A stretch of DNA of 64,000 nt from the NCBI RefSeq assembly GCF_025215155.1, contig NZ_JALHAM010000120.1. One strand, given 5' to 3'. Source of the stretch: Dryocola clanedunensis (lineage in GTDB: Bacteria; Pseudomonadota; Gammaproteobacteria; Enterobacterales; Enterobacteriaceae). Positions 51,317 to 60,643 of this stretch are shown here, piece after piece (positions within the stretch are counted from its first letter, which is position 1; the number at the start of each line of letters is the position of its first letter). The translations under genes were made by a program, and so were the position numbers. The notes below the pieces were generated by a model. That model made no database searches and was not told the DNA's origin. It saw only the letters and a program-made list of their open reading frames with translations.

Positions 51317-52576
51317 TTAAGCGCGCTTGCTCAGCGTCTCTTTTTCGTAATGGCGAACCGTGTTCAGCCACTGCGCGTCCGCTGGCGTGTCGTTGCGCTG
51401 GCAGTACATCTCCCAGACCGCCTGCCACGGCAGGCACTTCTGCTCTTCCAGCAGCGCCAGGCGCGCGGTGTAGTCGCCCTCTTTTTCAAGCTGGCGCAGG
51501 GTTTCGGTTGGCTCCAGCAGCGCGCGCAGCAGGGCCTTCTTCATGTTGCGGGTGCCGATAACCCATGCCGCGATGCGGTTGATGGACGCGTCGAAGAAGT
51601 CGAGGCCGATATGCACGCGGTCGAACAGATCGTGGCGGATGATTTCGCTGGCGATGGCCTGGGTTTCGTCATCCAGCAGCACCACGTGGTCGCTGTCCCA
51701 GCGTACCGGACGGCTGACGTGCAGCAGCAGGCGCGGCACGTAGAGCATGGCGCTGGAGATCTTGTCGGAGATAACTTCGGTCGGGTGAAAGTGGCCAGCG
51801 TCCAGGCACAGGGCAGTCTGGCGGCTGGTGGCGTAGCCGAAGTAGAACTCGTTGGAGCCGACGGTGTAGCTTTCCGCACCGATGCCGAACAATTTGCTCT
51901 CTACCGCGTCGATGTGGTGCGCCGGGTTCAGCTTCTCGCTGATGACCTCATCAAGGGCTTCCAGCAGGCGCTGGCGCGGGGCCAGGCGGTCAACGGTGAT
52001 GTCTTTCATGCCGTCCGGGATCCAGATGTTCATCACCGACGGCGTACCGAGCTGTTCGCCAAAGTAAGCGGAGACTTTGCGGCTGGCCTTCACGTGGTCA
52101 ATCCAGAACTGGCGGATTTTGTCGTCGGCGTGGGAGAGGGTGAAGCCGTCCGCGCTCAGCGGGTGGGAGAAGCAGGACGGGTTGAAGTCCAGCCCAAGCT
52201 TGTTGGCTTTCGCCCATTCGACCCAGTTTTTGAAGTGTTCTGGTTTGATTTTGTCACGGGAAACCGGGGTGTCGGACTCAAGATAAATCGCGTGCAGGTT
52301 CAGGCGCTTTGGCCCTGGGATCAGGCTCAGCGCCTGCTCCAGGTCGGCACGGAGTTCCGCTGCGTTGCGCGCCTTGCCCGGGTAGTTGCCGGTGGCCTGG
52401 ATGCCGCCGCTCAGCGCGCCCTCCGGGTTTTCAAATCCGGCGACGTCATCGCCCTGCCAGCAGTGCATTGAAACCGGCAGACGGTCGAGCTGACGTATTG
52501 CGGCTTCGGCATCTACGCCCACGGCGGCGAAGCGCTGCTTTGCCAGTTCCCAGGCTTGATCGATAGAGGTGGTCAT
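51317..52576 (-). CDS. rhaA: L-rhamnose isomerase RhaA
   Basis: 419 residues from ATG 52576, the E. coli length. Metal-site segments GFENPEG, LNLHAIYLE, LDFNPSCFSHP, DGMKD, VGSNEFYFGYATSRQTALCLDAGHFHPTE and DSDHVVLLDDE are intact, cut here for length. It converts L-rhamnose to L-rhamnulose with Mn2+/Zn2+. The start overlaps the rhaB stop (ATGA), so translation is coupled. Confidence 0.97.
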   Translation of the reverse strand: MTTSIDQAWELAKQRFAAVGVDAEAAIRQLDRLPVSMHCWQGDDVAGFENPEGALSGGIQATGNYPGKARNAAELRADLEQALSLIPGPKRLNLHAIYLESDTPVSRDKIKPEHFKNWVEWAKANKLGLDFNPSCFSHPLSADGFTLSHADDKIRQFWIDHVKASRKVSAYFGEQLGTPSVMNIWIPDGMKDITVDRLAPRQRLLEALDEVISEKLNPAHHIDAVESKLFGIGAESYTVGSNEFYFGYATSRQTALCLDAGHFHPTEVISDKISSAMLYVPRLLLHVSRPVRWDSDHVVLLDDETQAIASEIIRHDLFDRVHIGLDFFDASINRIAAWVIGTRNMKKALLRALLEPTETLRQLEKEGDYTARLALLEEQKCLPWQAVWEMYCQRNDTPADAQWLNTVRHYEKETLSKRA

Positions 52577-54045
52577 GCGCAAAACTCCTTACAGGTTTGA
52601 CGGTTGTGCGGAAACTGCGCCACGTAGCGGGCAATTTCGCTGTCTGTTTGAGGGGCAAAGGGGGTGAGTTCGTAGTTGGCGGCGACGACTTTGCGGAAGT
52701 CATCGACGTCGGTGATTTCGTCCAGCGCCATCAACTGGCAGCCAATGTTGCCGAGGGTGGAGGCTTCTATCGGCCCGGCGAGCACCGGTATGCCGCAGGC
52801 GTCCGCACAGAGCTGGTTGAGCAGGGCGTTCTGGCTGCCGCCGCCGACGATGTGCAGGCAGCTCACCGGGCGGCCGCGCAGATCGGCCAGCTCTTTGAGA
52901 ATTTGCGCGTACAGCAGCGCCAGGCTGTCGAAAATACAGCGCGCCAGCTCGCTGTCGACGAGCGGCACCGGCTGGTGGCTCTCCCGGCAGGCGACCTGGA
53001 TTTCGCGGCTCATGCTTTCCGGGTTGATGAAGCGGTCGTCGTTCGGGTTAATCACGAACTTACAGGCCGGGATAAGCTGGGCGCGGGCAATCAGGTCCGG
53101 CAGGTCGGTTATTTTCAGCTCGCGGGTCACGCGCTGGAGCAGCCACAGCCCCATAATATTTTTCAGCACGCGGTAGCGGCCTTCCGCCCCGCCTTCGTTG
53201 GTGATATTGGCGGCCAGCGCCTTCGGCGTGGCGTACGGCGTTTTGCTCTCCATGCCCATCAGCGACCAGGTGCCGGACGAAAGATAGGCCGCGTCTTTGT
53301 CTTTCAGCGGCGCGCCGATGACCGCGCTGGCGGTGTCGTGCGTGGCAACGGAGACGACCGGGATTTTATTGCCTTCGCGGCAGATCCACTGGCCGATAAC
53401 GTTGCCGGGATGGGTCGGGGTGCCGAACCATTTTTGCGGAACGCCGGCCCAGGCGAGCAGGGTTTCATCCCAGCTGTCGCTGTTGATGTTCACCAGCTGG
53501 GTGGTGGTGGCGTTGGTGTACTCCCAGTTCAGCGCGCCGGTCAGGCGGTAGCAGAAGTAGTCGGGGATCAGCAGCGCGTGTTCGACCTTATCGAGCAGCT
53601 CCGGCTGCCGTTCGCTAAGGGCGCGCAGCTGGTAAAGGGTATTGAAGGGCAGAAACTGGATGCCGGTGCGGCGATAGATCTCTTCGCGGCCTAATTCGCC
53701 CAGCGCCCTGTCCATCACGCCGTCGGTGCGGCTGTCGCGGTAAGAGACGGGCAGGCCGACGCGGTTGCCGTCGCGGTCAATCAGCACGAAATCCACGCCC
53801 CAGGTGTCGATGCCGATGCTGTCGATGCGAATGCCTTCGTCACAGGCTTTTTGCAGTCCGCAGCGGATCTCGCCCTCCAGCAGATCCAGATCCCAGCAGG
53901 TCGTCTCGTTCACCAGTTTCAGACAGTTGGTGAAGCGGTGGATTTCACGCAGGCTGATTTGGCGGGTGTCGCTTTCAAAGCGGGCCAGCATGACTCGGCC
54001 GCTCGAAGCGCCCAGGTCAACCGCAACACTATGGCGTACAGTCAT
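52573..54045 (-). CDS. rhaB: Rhamnulokinase RhaB
   Basis: 490 residues (E. coli 489). FGGY-type kinase: VAVDLGASSGRVMLARF at the N-terminus, GIDTWGVDFVLID, SVATHDTASAVIG and HIVGGGSQNALLNQLCADA. It phosphorylates L-rhamnulose at C1 with ATP. First gene of rhaBAD, driven by RhaS and CRP from the intergenic region to rhaS. Confidence 0.97.
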   Translation of the reverse strand: MTVRHSVAVDLGASSGRVMLARFESDTRQISLREIHRFTNCLKLVNETTCWDLDLLEGEIRCGLQKACDEGIRIDSIGIDTWGVDFVLIDRDGNRVGLPVSYRDSRTDGVMDRALGELGREEIYRRTGIQFLPFNTLYQLRALSERQPELLDKVEHALLIPDYFCYRLTGALNWEYTNATTTQLVNINSDSWDETLLAWAGVPQKWFGTPTHPGNVIGQWICREGNKIPVVSVATHDTASAVIGAPLKDKDAAYLSSGTWSLMGMESKTPYATPKALAANITNEGGAEGRYRVLKNIMGLWLLQRVTRELKITDLPDLIARAQLIPACKFVINPNDDRFINPESMSREIQVACRESHQPVPLVDSELARCIFDSLALLYAQILKELADLRGRPVSCLHIVGGGSQNALLNQLCADACGIPVLAGPIEASTLGNIGCQLMALDEITDVDDFRKVVAANYELTPFAPQTDSEIARYVAQFPHNRQTCKEFCA

Positions 54046-54100
54046 TGTCGGGGTCCTTACAAAAGAATTGCCCCCACTTTAAAAAGGAACGCCCGCGCCC

Positions 54101-54151
54101 ACCTTCTTATTACTGACAGCGCGAATGGCCCGCTGGCAAAGATGCAAAGAT
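54101..54151 (-). promoter_or_regulatory. RhaS-binding half-sites of the rhaBAD promoter
   Basis: Read on the minus strand, ATCTTTGCATCTTTGCC (54151-54135) and GTCAGTAATAAGAAGGT (54117-54101) resemble the two 17-bp RhaS half-sites of E. coli rhaB as I recall them. The spacer counts as 17 bp here against 16 in E. coli. A TTTAAAGT -10 candidate follows near 54080. The full 302-bp gap 54046-54347 has no gene. Confidence 0.7.
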
Positions 54152-54154
54152 GAA

Positions 54155-54170
54155 CGTGAGTGATGTCACA
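54155..54170. promoter_or_regulatory. CRP site, rhaBAD side
   Basis: CGTGA-GTGATG-TCACA, 9 of 10 core matches, directly upstream of the RhaS sites, as in E. coli where CRP co-activates rhaBAD. Confidence 0.75.
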
Positions 54171-54200
54171 GAATCGCGCTTGCACCGCTCTCATGCGGCC

Positions 54201-54216
54201 TGTGACGCTATCCACA
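54201..54216. promoter_or_regulatory. CRP site, rhaSR side
   Basis: TGTGA-CGCTAT-CCACA, 9 of 10 core matches, about 130 bp before rhaS; CRP and RhaR jointly activate rhaSR in E. coli. Confidence 0.65.
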
Positions 54217-54347
54217 CTTCCCGATTTTTCCCGCTGTTTCTTAAAAAACGAACCGTTTTTAGCGGATTTCGTGTCGAAAATTTAAGGTGCAGATGAGAAT
54301 CGTTATCTAGTATCAGGCATCAGTTAATCAACGTGGTGGGTGTGAGA

Positions 54348-55184
54348 ATGACAATACTGCATGGCTTTGACTTCTTCCCGTCAGGTAAATCGTCGGTGGC
54401 CATAGAACCGCGTTTGCCGCAGGCGGCGTTTCCGGAACACCACCACGACTTCTGCGAAATTGTGATTGTCGAGCACGGCACCGGGACGCACGTCTTCAAC
54501 GGCCAGCCCTACACGCTGAGCGGCGGGTCGGTCTGCTTCGTGCGCGATCACGACCGCCATCTCTACGAGCACACGGAAAACCTCTGTCTGACCAACATTC
54601 TTTACCGCGCGCCGGATGCATTTTGCTTCCTCTCCGGGCTGGATAAGCTGCTGCCGCAGGAGCAGGATGGCGTTTATCCCTCGCATTGGCGGGTGAATCA
54701 ACCTGTCTTGCAGCAGGTGCGCGGGCTTATTGAACAGTTTGAAAGCGTGGGCGACAACACCGACACTCACGCCGTCGCCAACCGGGAAATTATCTTTATG
54801 CAGCTGCTGGTGCTGCTGCGTAAGGGCAGCATGGCGGAAGGCGCGACAAATTCAGAAGGCCGTCTCAATCAGCTGATGGCGTGGCTGGAAGAGCACTTTG
54901 CCGAAGACGTTTGCTGGGAGCAGCTCGCTTCGCAGTTCACTCTCTCCTTGCGTACGCTGCACCGCCAGTTGAAGCAGCAAACCGGCATGACGCCACAGCG
55001 CTACCTGAACCGCCTGCGCCTGATGAAAGCTCGCCACCTGCTGCGCCACGGCGAAGAGAGCGTCACGGATATCGCCTACCAGTGTGGCTTCGGCGACAGC
55101 AACCATTTCTCGACGCTTTTCAGGCGTGAATTTTCCTGGTCTCCGCGTGAAATTCGCCAGGGGCGGGATACGCAACTTCAGTAA
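54348..55184 (+). CDS. rhaS: AraC-family activator RhaS
   Basis: 278 residues from ATG 54348, the E. coli length. N-terminal cupin-type rhamnose-binding domain (PEHHHDFCEIVIVEHGTGTHVFNG) and a C-terminal double helix-turn-helix (TLHRQLKQQTGMTPQRYLNRLRL; VTDIAYQCGFGDSNHFSTLFRR). With rhamnose it activates rhaBAD and rhaT. It is followed by rhaR 74 bp downstream. Confidence 0.96.
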   Translation: MTILHGFDFFPSGKSSVAIEPRLPQAAFPEHHHDFCEIVIVEHGTGTHVFNGQPYTLSGGSVCFVRDHDRHLYEHTENLCLTNILYRAPDAFCFLSGLDKLLPQEQDGVYPSHWRVNQPVLQQVRGLIEQFESVGDNTDTHAVANREIIFMQLLVLLRKGSMAEGATNSEGRLNQLMAWLEEHFAEDVCWEQLASQFTLSLRTLHRQLKQQTGMTPQRYLNRLRLMKARHLLRHGEESVTDIAYQCGFGDSNHFSTLFRREFSWSPREIRQGRDTQLQ

Positions 55185-55258
55185 TCGCGAGGGCAATCAC
55201 CGTTTTTTACCTCAAAAAAGCCAATACTTTCTGATTGTTCCGGCTTTGAGGGCTGAAG

Positions 55259-56089
55259 GTGACGGGTCAGTTAGTTCTAAAAAAAGCAGATTTTTTTACC
55301 TCCAGCGCCCAGCCCGTGGCGGTGGCGGATCGCTATCCGCAAAACGTTTTCGCGGAACATACCCACGATTTTTGCGAGCTGGTTCTGGTGTGGCGCGGCA
55401 ACGGGCTGCATATCCTCAACGACCGGCCATACCGCATCACCTGCGGCGATCTGTTCTATATTCGCGCCGAAGACCGCCACAGCTACGAGTCGGTGAACGA
55501 CTTAGTACTGCATAACATCATCTACTGTCCCGAGCGGTTAAAACTCAACGTTGACTGGGGCGATCTGCTGCACAGCAACAACGTGCGCTGGCGGTTGAGC
55601 AGCCACGGCATGGCTCAGGCCAGGCAGCTTATCGCCCAGCTGGAGCATGAAAGCCCGAAGCCGGATGCGCTCTCTCTGTGCCTGGCGGAAAGCCTGTTTT
55701 TACAGCTTTGTATCATGCTGCGCAGACACCGCTATCAGCCCCAGGATGCGGTGGGGCCGGACAGCGGGGAAACGCTGGATCTGTTGATGGGCGCGCTGGG
55801 TAAAAGTCTGGAAACCCCGTTTGATTTGCAGCTGTTCTGCCAGCAGCATCAGGTTACGGAGCGCCATCTGCGGCAGCTTTTCCGCCAGCAAACCGGCATG
55901 TCGGTCAGCCAGTATTTGCGCCAGCAGCGGATTTGTCAGGCGCAGGATCTGCTGCGCCACAGCGAGATGTTGATAGGGGATATCGCCACGCGCTGCGGCT
56001 TTGAGGACAGTAACTATTTTTCGGTGGTGTTCACCAAAGAGACCGGCCTGACGCCACGTACGTGGCGCCAGCGTTATGCCGCCGCCTGA
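55259..56089 (+). CDS. rhaR: AraC-family activator RhaR
   Basis: 276 residues from GTG 55259 (GAGGG 6 nt upstream). Shorter at the N-terminus than E. coli RhaR (282, start further upstream). Cupin domain (AEHTHDFCELVLVWRGNGLHILNDRPYRI region) and AraC HTH pair (RHLRQLFRQQTGMSVSQYL; DIATRCGFEDSNYFSVVF). It responds to rhamnose and activates rhaSR. The stop abuts that of rhaT. Confidence 0.94.
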   Translation: MTGQLVLKKADFFTSSAQPVAVADRYPQNVFAEHTHDFCELVLVWRGNGLHILNDRPYRITCGDLFYIRAEDRHSYESVNDLVLHNIIYCPERLKLNVDWGDLLHSNNVRWRLSSHGMAQARQLIAQLEHESPKPDALSLCLAESLFLQLCIMLRRHRYQPQDAVGPDSGETLDLLMGALGKSLETPFDLQLFCQQHQVTERHLRQLFRQQTGMSVSQYLRQQRICQAQDLLRHSEMLIGDIATRCGFEDSNYFSVVFTKETGLTPRTWRQRYAAA

Positions 56090-57124
56090 TCAGTTCGCCA
56101 TGCCAAGGCCAACGATGTTGGCCGCAAGAATAATCACCACGCAGCCGACGCTCAGCACGCCCACCGGACGGCGGCCTGCGGATTTCCACTCTTTCATGAT
56201 AAGACCAACCAGCCCGCCGCAAAGCACGTAGAAGCTCATGTGCAGCATCCAGCTCATATAGTCATACTGCGCCGGGATTTTGGCGTGTCCCCAGGCGTAG
56301 AAGAAGAATTGCAGATACCACATTAACCCGCCGAGGGCGGCAAACAGCACGTTGGCGATAATCAGCGGTCTGGCGATAGAGAAGTCGGCTTTTATCGACA
56401 GATGCTTCACTTTTGCCAGACGTATGCAGCAGAAGCCCAGGTTGATAACCGCTCCGCCTCCCATAATGACCACATAGCTCGGCAGCGCAACGTAAAGCGA
56501 GTCAACGCCCAGCGCGGCGGCGGCTTCATGCATCGGTTTTGCGGCGTCCATCGCAAAGGACATGCCCGCCGAGAAAATGCCGCACATGACGGCCAGCACC
56601 AGCCCTTTTTTGAGGTTAAATTCTTCGGCTTTAATACCCATCTGGCGCTCTTTTAGCTGGCCTGCTCGGGTGACAATCGCCACGCCGATAACCGCAACCA
56701 GCACGCCCAGCAGCGTCATCCGGCCTCCCGGCGTGCCAATCAGCACGTCGAATTTTCCGGCAATAATTGGCGTCATTAAGGTGCCGACGATAAGCGTAAT
56801 GCCAATCGCAATGCCAATGCCCATCGACATGCCCAGGTAGCGCATCGTCAGGCCATAGTTGATGTTGCCGATGCCCCACATCGCGCCGAACAGAAAGACC
56901 GGCAGCAGCGTAGAGGCGCTAAAAGAGCTGTAGTAAGCCCAGAAGTCCGGCAGCAGGGTGGCGCTGACGGCCCAGGGTAAAACAATCCATGACACGAAGC
57001 CGCCGACTGCCCACATGGTTTCCCAGGACCAGCGCTGTACTTTCTTAAAAGGGGCATAGAAACAGGCCGCGCTTGCCGCGCCGACCAGATGCCAAAGAAT
57101 CCCCATGGTGATCGCGTTACTCAT
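56090..57124 (-). CDS. rhaT: L-rhamnose/proton symporter RhaT
   Basis: 344 residues, the E. coli length, ten membrane segments of the DMT-related RhaT family. Opening MSNAITMGILWHLVGAASAA and the core GAMWGIGNINYGLTMRYLGM are near identical to E. coli. It imports rhamnose across the inner membrane with H+. In this genome it coexists with a complete rhamnose-type ABC transporter. Confidence 0.96.
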   Translation of the reverse strand: MSNAITMGILWHLVGAASAACFYAPFKKVQRWSWETMWAVGGFVSWIVLPWAVSATLLPDFWAYYSSFSASTLLPVFLFGAMWGIGNINYGLTMRYLGMSMGIGIAIGITLIVGTLMTPIIAGKFDVLIGTPGGRMTLLGVLVAVIGVAIVTRAGQLKERQMGIKAEEFNLKKGLVLAVMCGIFSAGMSFAMDAAKPMHEAAAALGVDSLYVALPSYVVIMGGGAVINLGFCCIRLAKVKHLSIKADFSIARPLIIANVLFAALGGLMWYLQFFFYAWGHAKIPAQYDYMSWMLHMSFYVLCGGLVGLIMKEWKSAGRRPVGVLSVGCVVIILAANIVGLGMAN

Positions 57125-57481
57125 TATTATCCCTCTGTTTTAACTGGAAAACGCAGGGTGACCGCTGACTACCCTATTTCACTTAAGTCTAAAGAGGGAG
57201 CGGTTGGCTAACCTTCTGAAGGCTGCCGCGGCGGGAATAAAGCTGGCAAAAATCACGGGATGCGGGGGATGAAGGTCACAGTTTTTAACCTCAGGGAAAG
57301 CGATGGCCGCTATCAGTCTGACCAGGCTCAACTTTTCCGCCTCATCGCGAAAAGTTATAACCTTATTAAAAATGCGGCATTGATAAACATTTTCAATATC
57401 ATTTAATTAACTATAATGAACCAACTGATTACGCGGCGTTAACAGCTTCTGCGCCGCCAAACACTAGTGGAGAAGATGAAC
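57125..57481. promoter_or_regulatory. rhaT-sodA divergent control region
   Basis: 357 bp without a gene. TATAAT at 57412-57417 is the likely sodA -10. AT-rich AACATTTTCAATATCATT (57387-57404) just upstream resembles the Fur/SoxS-controlled part of E. coli sodA promoters but was not matched exactly. The rhaT promoter lies on the left; I did not find clear RhaS sites. Confidence 0.45.
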
Positions 57482-58102
57482 ATGAGTTATACACTGCCAT
57501 CCCTGCCTTACGCCTACGACGCCCTGGAACCACACTTCGACAAAGAAACGATGGAAATCCATCACAGCAAACACCACCAGGCGTACGTCAACAACGCTAA
57601 CGCAGCGCTGGAGTCCCTGCCAGAATTCGCTAACCTGCCGGTTGAAGAGCTGATCGCTAAGCTTGACCAGCTGCCAGCCGACAAGAAAACCCCGCTGCGT
57701 AACAACGCGGGCGGCCACGCTAACCACAGCTTCTTCTGGAAAGGCCTGAAAACCGGTACCACCCTGCAGGGCGACCTGAAAGCGGCTATCGAGCGTGATT
57801 TCGGCAGCGTGGACAAATTCAAAGAAGAGTTTGAAAAAGCAGCTGCTACTCGTTTCGGCTCCGGCTGGGCGTGGCTGGTACTGAAAGGTGACAAGCTGGC
57901 CGTGGTATCTACCGCAAACCAGGACAGCCCGCTGATGGGCGAAGCCGTTTCTGGCGCATCCGGCTTCCCGATTGTGGGCCTGGACGTGTGGGAACACGCT
58001 TACTACCTGAAGTATCAGAACAAACGTCCTGACTACATCAAAGCGTTCTGGAACGTGGTGAACTGGGACGAAGCAGCAGCGCGTTTCGCCGCTAAAAAAT
58101 AA
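57482..58102 (+). CDS. sodA: Manganese superoxide dismutase
   Basis: 206 residues from ATG 57482 (GTGGAGAAG upstream). Mn ligands H27, H82, D168 and H172 (precursor numbering) are all in place, and Gly/Gln patterns match Mn- rather than Fe-type E. coli enzymes. It dismutes superoxide in the cytoplasm. Flanked by rhaT as in E. coli. Confidence 0.97.
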   Translation: MSYTLPSLPYAYDALEPHFDKETMEIHHSKHHQAYVNNANAALESLPEFANLPVEELIAKLDQLPADKKTPLRNNAGGHANHSFFWKGLKTGTTLQGDLKAAIERDFGSVDKFKEEFEKAAATRFGSGWAWLVLKGDKLAVVSTANQDSPLMGEAVSGASGFPIVGLDVWEHAYYLKYQNKRPDYIKAFWNVVNWDEAAARFAAKK

Positions 58103-58123
58103 TTCTGCTGTTAGTCGCTATGT

Positions 58124-58157
58124 AGCCTTCACGTAATAATCGTGGAGGCTTTTTTTT
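58124..58157 (+). terminator. Terminator of sodA
   Basis: AGCCTTCACG (58124-58133), loop TAATAAT, CGTGGAGGCT (58141-58150), then seven T. One G-U pair in a 10-bp stem. Confidence 0.92.
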
Positions 58158-58565
58158 GCTGAATAAATAAATACCTTAATGTCAAAGACAGAGACAAACG
58201 ATCAATGGCAGTATCACAAAGAAGCACGTATTTTATTTAACGGAATAATGAAAAACATTGTTAGTTAGACATATTGCCTTATTGGCTAACAAGAGAGCGC
58301 ATGTGAAAGAGATTTAATAAAAGCCTCTTGATTCAAATTCTTATGACTTTATTGTTTGTTTTTATATATGAATATTTTATTCGATGAATGTTGATATTTG
58401 TTTGAGAAATATTATCTGATGAGTTTTTTAACGTCTTTATGACCGATGTTCAAATTTTGATTTAAGTCCTGTGTCTATATTGAAATAGTGTTTCTGTACG
58501 GATATTTTAGCGGTGAGGGACCTCATTTCTTGCTCACTGCTAATTTATCTTATATGGAAATTCTT
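58158..58565. other. 408-bp AT-rich gap before the porin gene
   Basis: No gene seen in either strand. AT content is high through 58340-58480. AATG-AAAAA-CATT (58247-58259) is a small palindrome that vaguely recalls a KdgR box, but the match is poor. Such long AT-rich leaders are common upstream of regulated porins. Confidence 0.4.
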
Positions 58566-59243
58566 ATGAAAAAATGTCTTTTCCTTTTATTACCTCTTGT
58601 GGTAACAAGCGCTCAGGCGGTGTATGTCGACGTGCGTCATGAATATCTCGATGACAGCAAAGCGAACTATGACCGTGCTTATATTTCACACCGTTTTGCC
58701 AGCGGCTTCGGTTTTGCAATTGAAGCCATTTCGAAGTCCGGCGGTGACGATACCAATAAAGCCTTTAATGATATGGAAACTCAGGGCAATGAATATACAG
58801 CCAGCTATCAGTTTAAGGTGGGGGACGTCGCCTGGCAGCCGGGAGCCGTGCTGGAAACAGGTAATGGCTACTCGGTTTATAAGCCCTACCTGCGAGCGCA
58901 CTGGACACTGAGTGATGCATGGTGGGTAGGAGCGCGCTATCGCTTCGAGTATATCCGCCGCTCGTCAGAAACGGATACCCGCGACGATGACACCATTAAC
59001 CGTATGGACTTCTGGGCAGGTTATAAATGGCGTAATTTTGACTGGTCAGTTGAGGGTATTTACAAAAAGGCCGATAAATATAATCTCTACGACGGTGGTA
59101 AAGATAATTATGAATATAACTTCAGAACTGCTTATTTGATTGATGCCTGGTCGCCGTTTATCGAAGTTGGCAACGTCGCCGTTAACAGCGGCAGTGACGA
59201 TCGCCAGACTCGCTTCCGCGTTGGGCTTGGCTATACTTTTTAA
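58566..59243 (+). CDS. KdgM-family oligogalacturonate-type porin
   Basis: 225 residues from ATG 58566 (GGAA upstream). Signal peptide MKKCLFLLLPLVVTSAQA, then VYVDVRHEYLDD, the KdgM N-terminal strand. Alternating hydrophobic/polar strands with charged loops and a terminal Phe (GLGYTF) mark a 12-stranded outer-membrane barrel. It likely admits acidic oligosaccharides from pectin or rhamnogalacturonan. Convergent with a TRAP transporter that may take the product onward. Confidence 0.9.
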   Translation: MKKCLFLLLPLVVTSAQAVYVDVRHEYLDDSKANYDRAYISHRFASGFGFAIEAISKSGGDDTNKAFNDMETQGNEYTASYQFKVGDVAWQPGAVLETGNGYSVYKPYLRAHWTLSDAWWVGARYRFEYIRRSSETDTRDDDTINRMDFWAGYKWRNFDWSVEGIYKKADKYNLYDGGKDNYEYNFRTAYLIDAWSPFIEVGNVAVNSGSDDRQTRFRVGLGYTF

Positions 59244-59299
59244 TCCCGCACGGTAAACAGAGCTGTCACCCCAAGTAATATTCGAAGTCCTAAAAAATT

Positions 59300-59331
59300 A
59301 TCCGGCTGTTGTAAAACAACCGGATTTTTTA
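59300..59331. terminator. Bidirectional terminator between porin and TRAP genes
   Basis: ATCCGGCTGTTGT-AAA-ACAACCGGAT with one bulged base, flanked by TTTTTT on the right and AAAAAA on the left, so it can end transcripts from both sides. Confidence 0.85.
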
Positions 59332-59335
59332 TCGC

Positions 59336-60643
59336 TTACATCACGCCTAACAGGCGCGGAAGGAACAGGGGGATTTCAGGAATGAAGGTAATTAACAGTA
59401 ATACGCCAATGATCGCCGCATAAAATGGCATTAATGGTTTGATCACGTCTTCAACTTTTACTTTGCCCACGCTGGCACCAACATATAATCCGCTGCCTAC
59501 TGGCGGAGTAATGGTGCCGATTGCCAGGTTGTAAACCATAATAATGCCGAAGTGCACGGGATCGACACCTAGCTTTGTCATGATAGGCAATAATATCGGC
59601 GTGAAGATGAGGATTGCCGGGCCAATATCCATAAACGCGCCAATGATTAACAGGAAGGCGGTAATGACCAGCAGGATCACCATTTTATTCTCCGATATGC
59701 TAAGAATCATATTGCTCAGCGCGCCGGGAATATTGGTGATCGCCATCGAAAATGACATGGCGGAGGAGGTAGCCAGCAGAAACATAATAATGCCGGTCAT
59801 GATCACCGTCTGGATAAGAATGGCTGGCATATCCTTTATTTTCAGAGTCTTGTAGAACACCATGGTGAGGAAAAGTGTATAAACCACCGCAATGGCCGAG
59901 GCTTCGATAGCGGTGAAAATTCCCTGCACAATACCGCCGACAATAATCACGATCAGCAGAAGGCTGGGTACTGCTTCAACCGTCACTTTTAACGCCACGC
60001 CTTTTTGCAGCGCAAAAAAGACCCGATAATTATGACGTTTTGCTACCACCCAGGTCACCGCCATGCAGCCCAGGCCCCAGAGCGTACCGGCCACCATACC
60101 GCCGGCAAAAAGCGCGGCGATAGAGGTGCCGCCGCTGGCTAAGGCGTAGAGGATAAAGGCGGTGGTCGGTGGGATGAGCATCCCGGTCGGTGCGGAGGCG
60201 ATATTCACTGCAGAGGCAAAGCTGCGGCTGTAGCCCTCTTTGGCGCTCATCGGCACCATCACGCCTCCGATGGAGGTGGATGCGGCAATGGCCGAGCCGG
60301 AAATTGCGCCAAACATCATATTGCCGATGATATTGGTGTAAGAAAGCGAGCCCGGTAGGCGCCCGGTAAACAGTTTCGCGAAGTTGACCAGACGGCCAGC
60401 AATGCCGCCGCTGTTCATCATCACCCCGGAGAGCACGAAGAACGGCACTGCCAGCAGGGCGAAGCTGTCCAGGCTTGAGAACATTTTCTGGGCGGTGGCA
60501 AACATTGAAATTTCGAAGGGCAACACCAGCATCATGGTGCTGCAGGAGGCGATAACAATACACAGGCCAATCGGGGCGCTCATCGCCAGCAGGATAACAA
60601 AAACTGAAATCAGCATGCAGGAAGCTAAGACTGGATCAATCAT
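59336..60643 (-). CDS. TRAP transporter large permease (DctM family)
   Basis: 435 residues, about 12 membrane segments; DctM signatures such as ALLAVPFFVLSGVMMNSGG, GAISGSAIAASTSIGG and PPVGSGLYVGASVG. It is the ion-coupled channel of a tripartite periplasmic transporter. Overlaps the small permease gene by 8 bp. Resembles the RhiC/YiaN group; the substrate is inferred to be a uronate-containing sugar. Confidence 0.9.
   Translation of the reverse strand: MIDPVLASCMLISVFVILLAMSAPIGLCIVIASCSTMMLVLPFEISMFATAQKMFSSLDSFALLAVPFFVLSGVMMNSGGIAGRLVNFAKLFTGRLPGSLSYTNIIGNMMFGAISGSAIAASTSIGGVMVPMSAKEGYSRSFASAVNIASAPTGMLIPPTTAFILYALASGGTSIAALFAGGMVAGTLWGLGCMAVTWVVAKRHNYRVFFALQKGVALKVTVEAVPSLLLIVIIVGGIVQGIFTAIEASAIAVVYTLFLTMVFYKTLKIKDMPAILIQTVIMTGIIMFLLATSSAMSFSMAITNIPGALSNMILSISENKMVILLVITAFLLIIGAFMDIGPAILIFTPILLPIMTKLGVDPVHFGIIMVYNLAIGTITPPVGSGLYVGASVGKVKVEDVIKPLMPFYAAIIGVLLLITFIPEIPLFLPRLLGVM

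Noticed and set aside
51350..52471. Long plus-strand frame opposite rhaA
   Set aside because: Antisense to a gene matching E. coli over its full length.
24540..52600. REP clusters as ERIC elements or IS ends
   Set aside because: Units are about 25-35 bp with GTAGGGTGGATAAGCG-type arms, not the 127-bp ERIC consensus, and no transposase is present.
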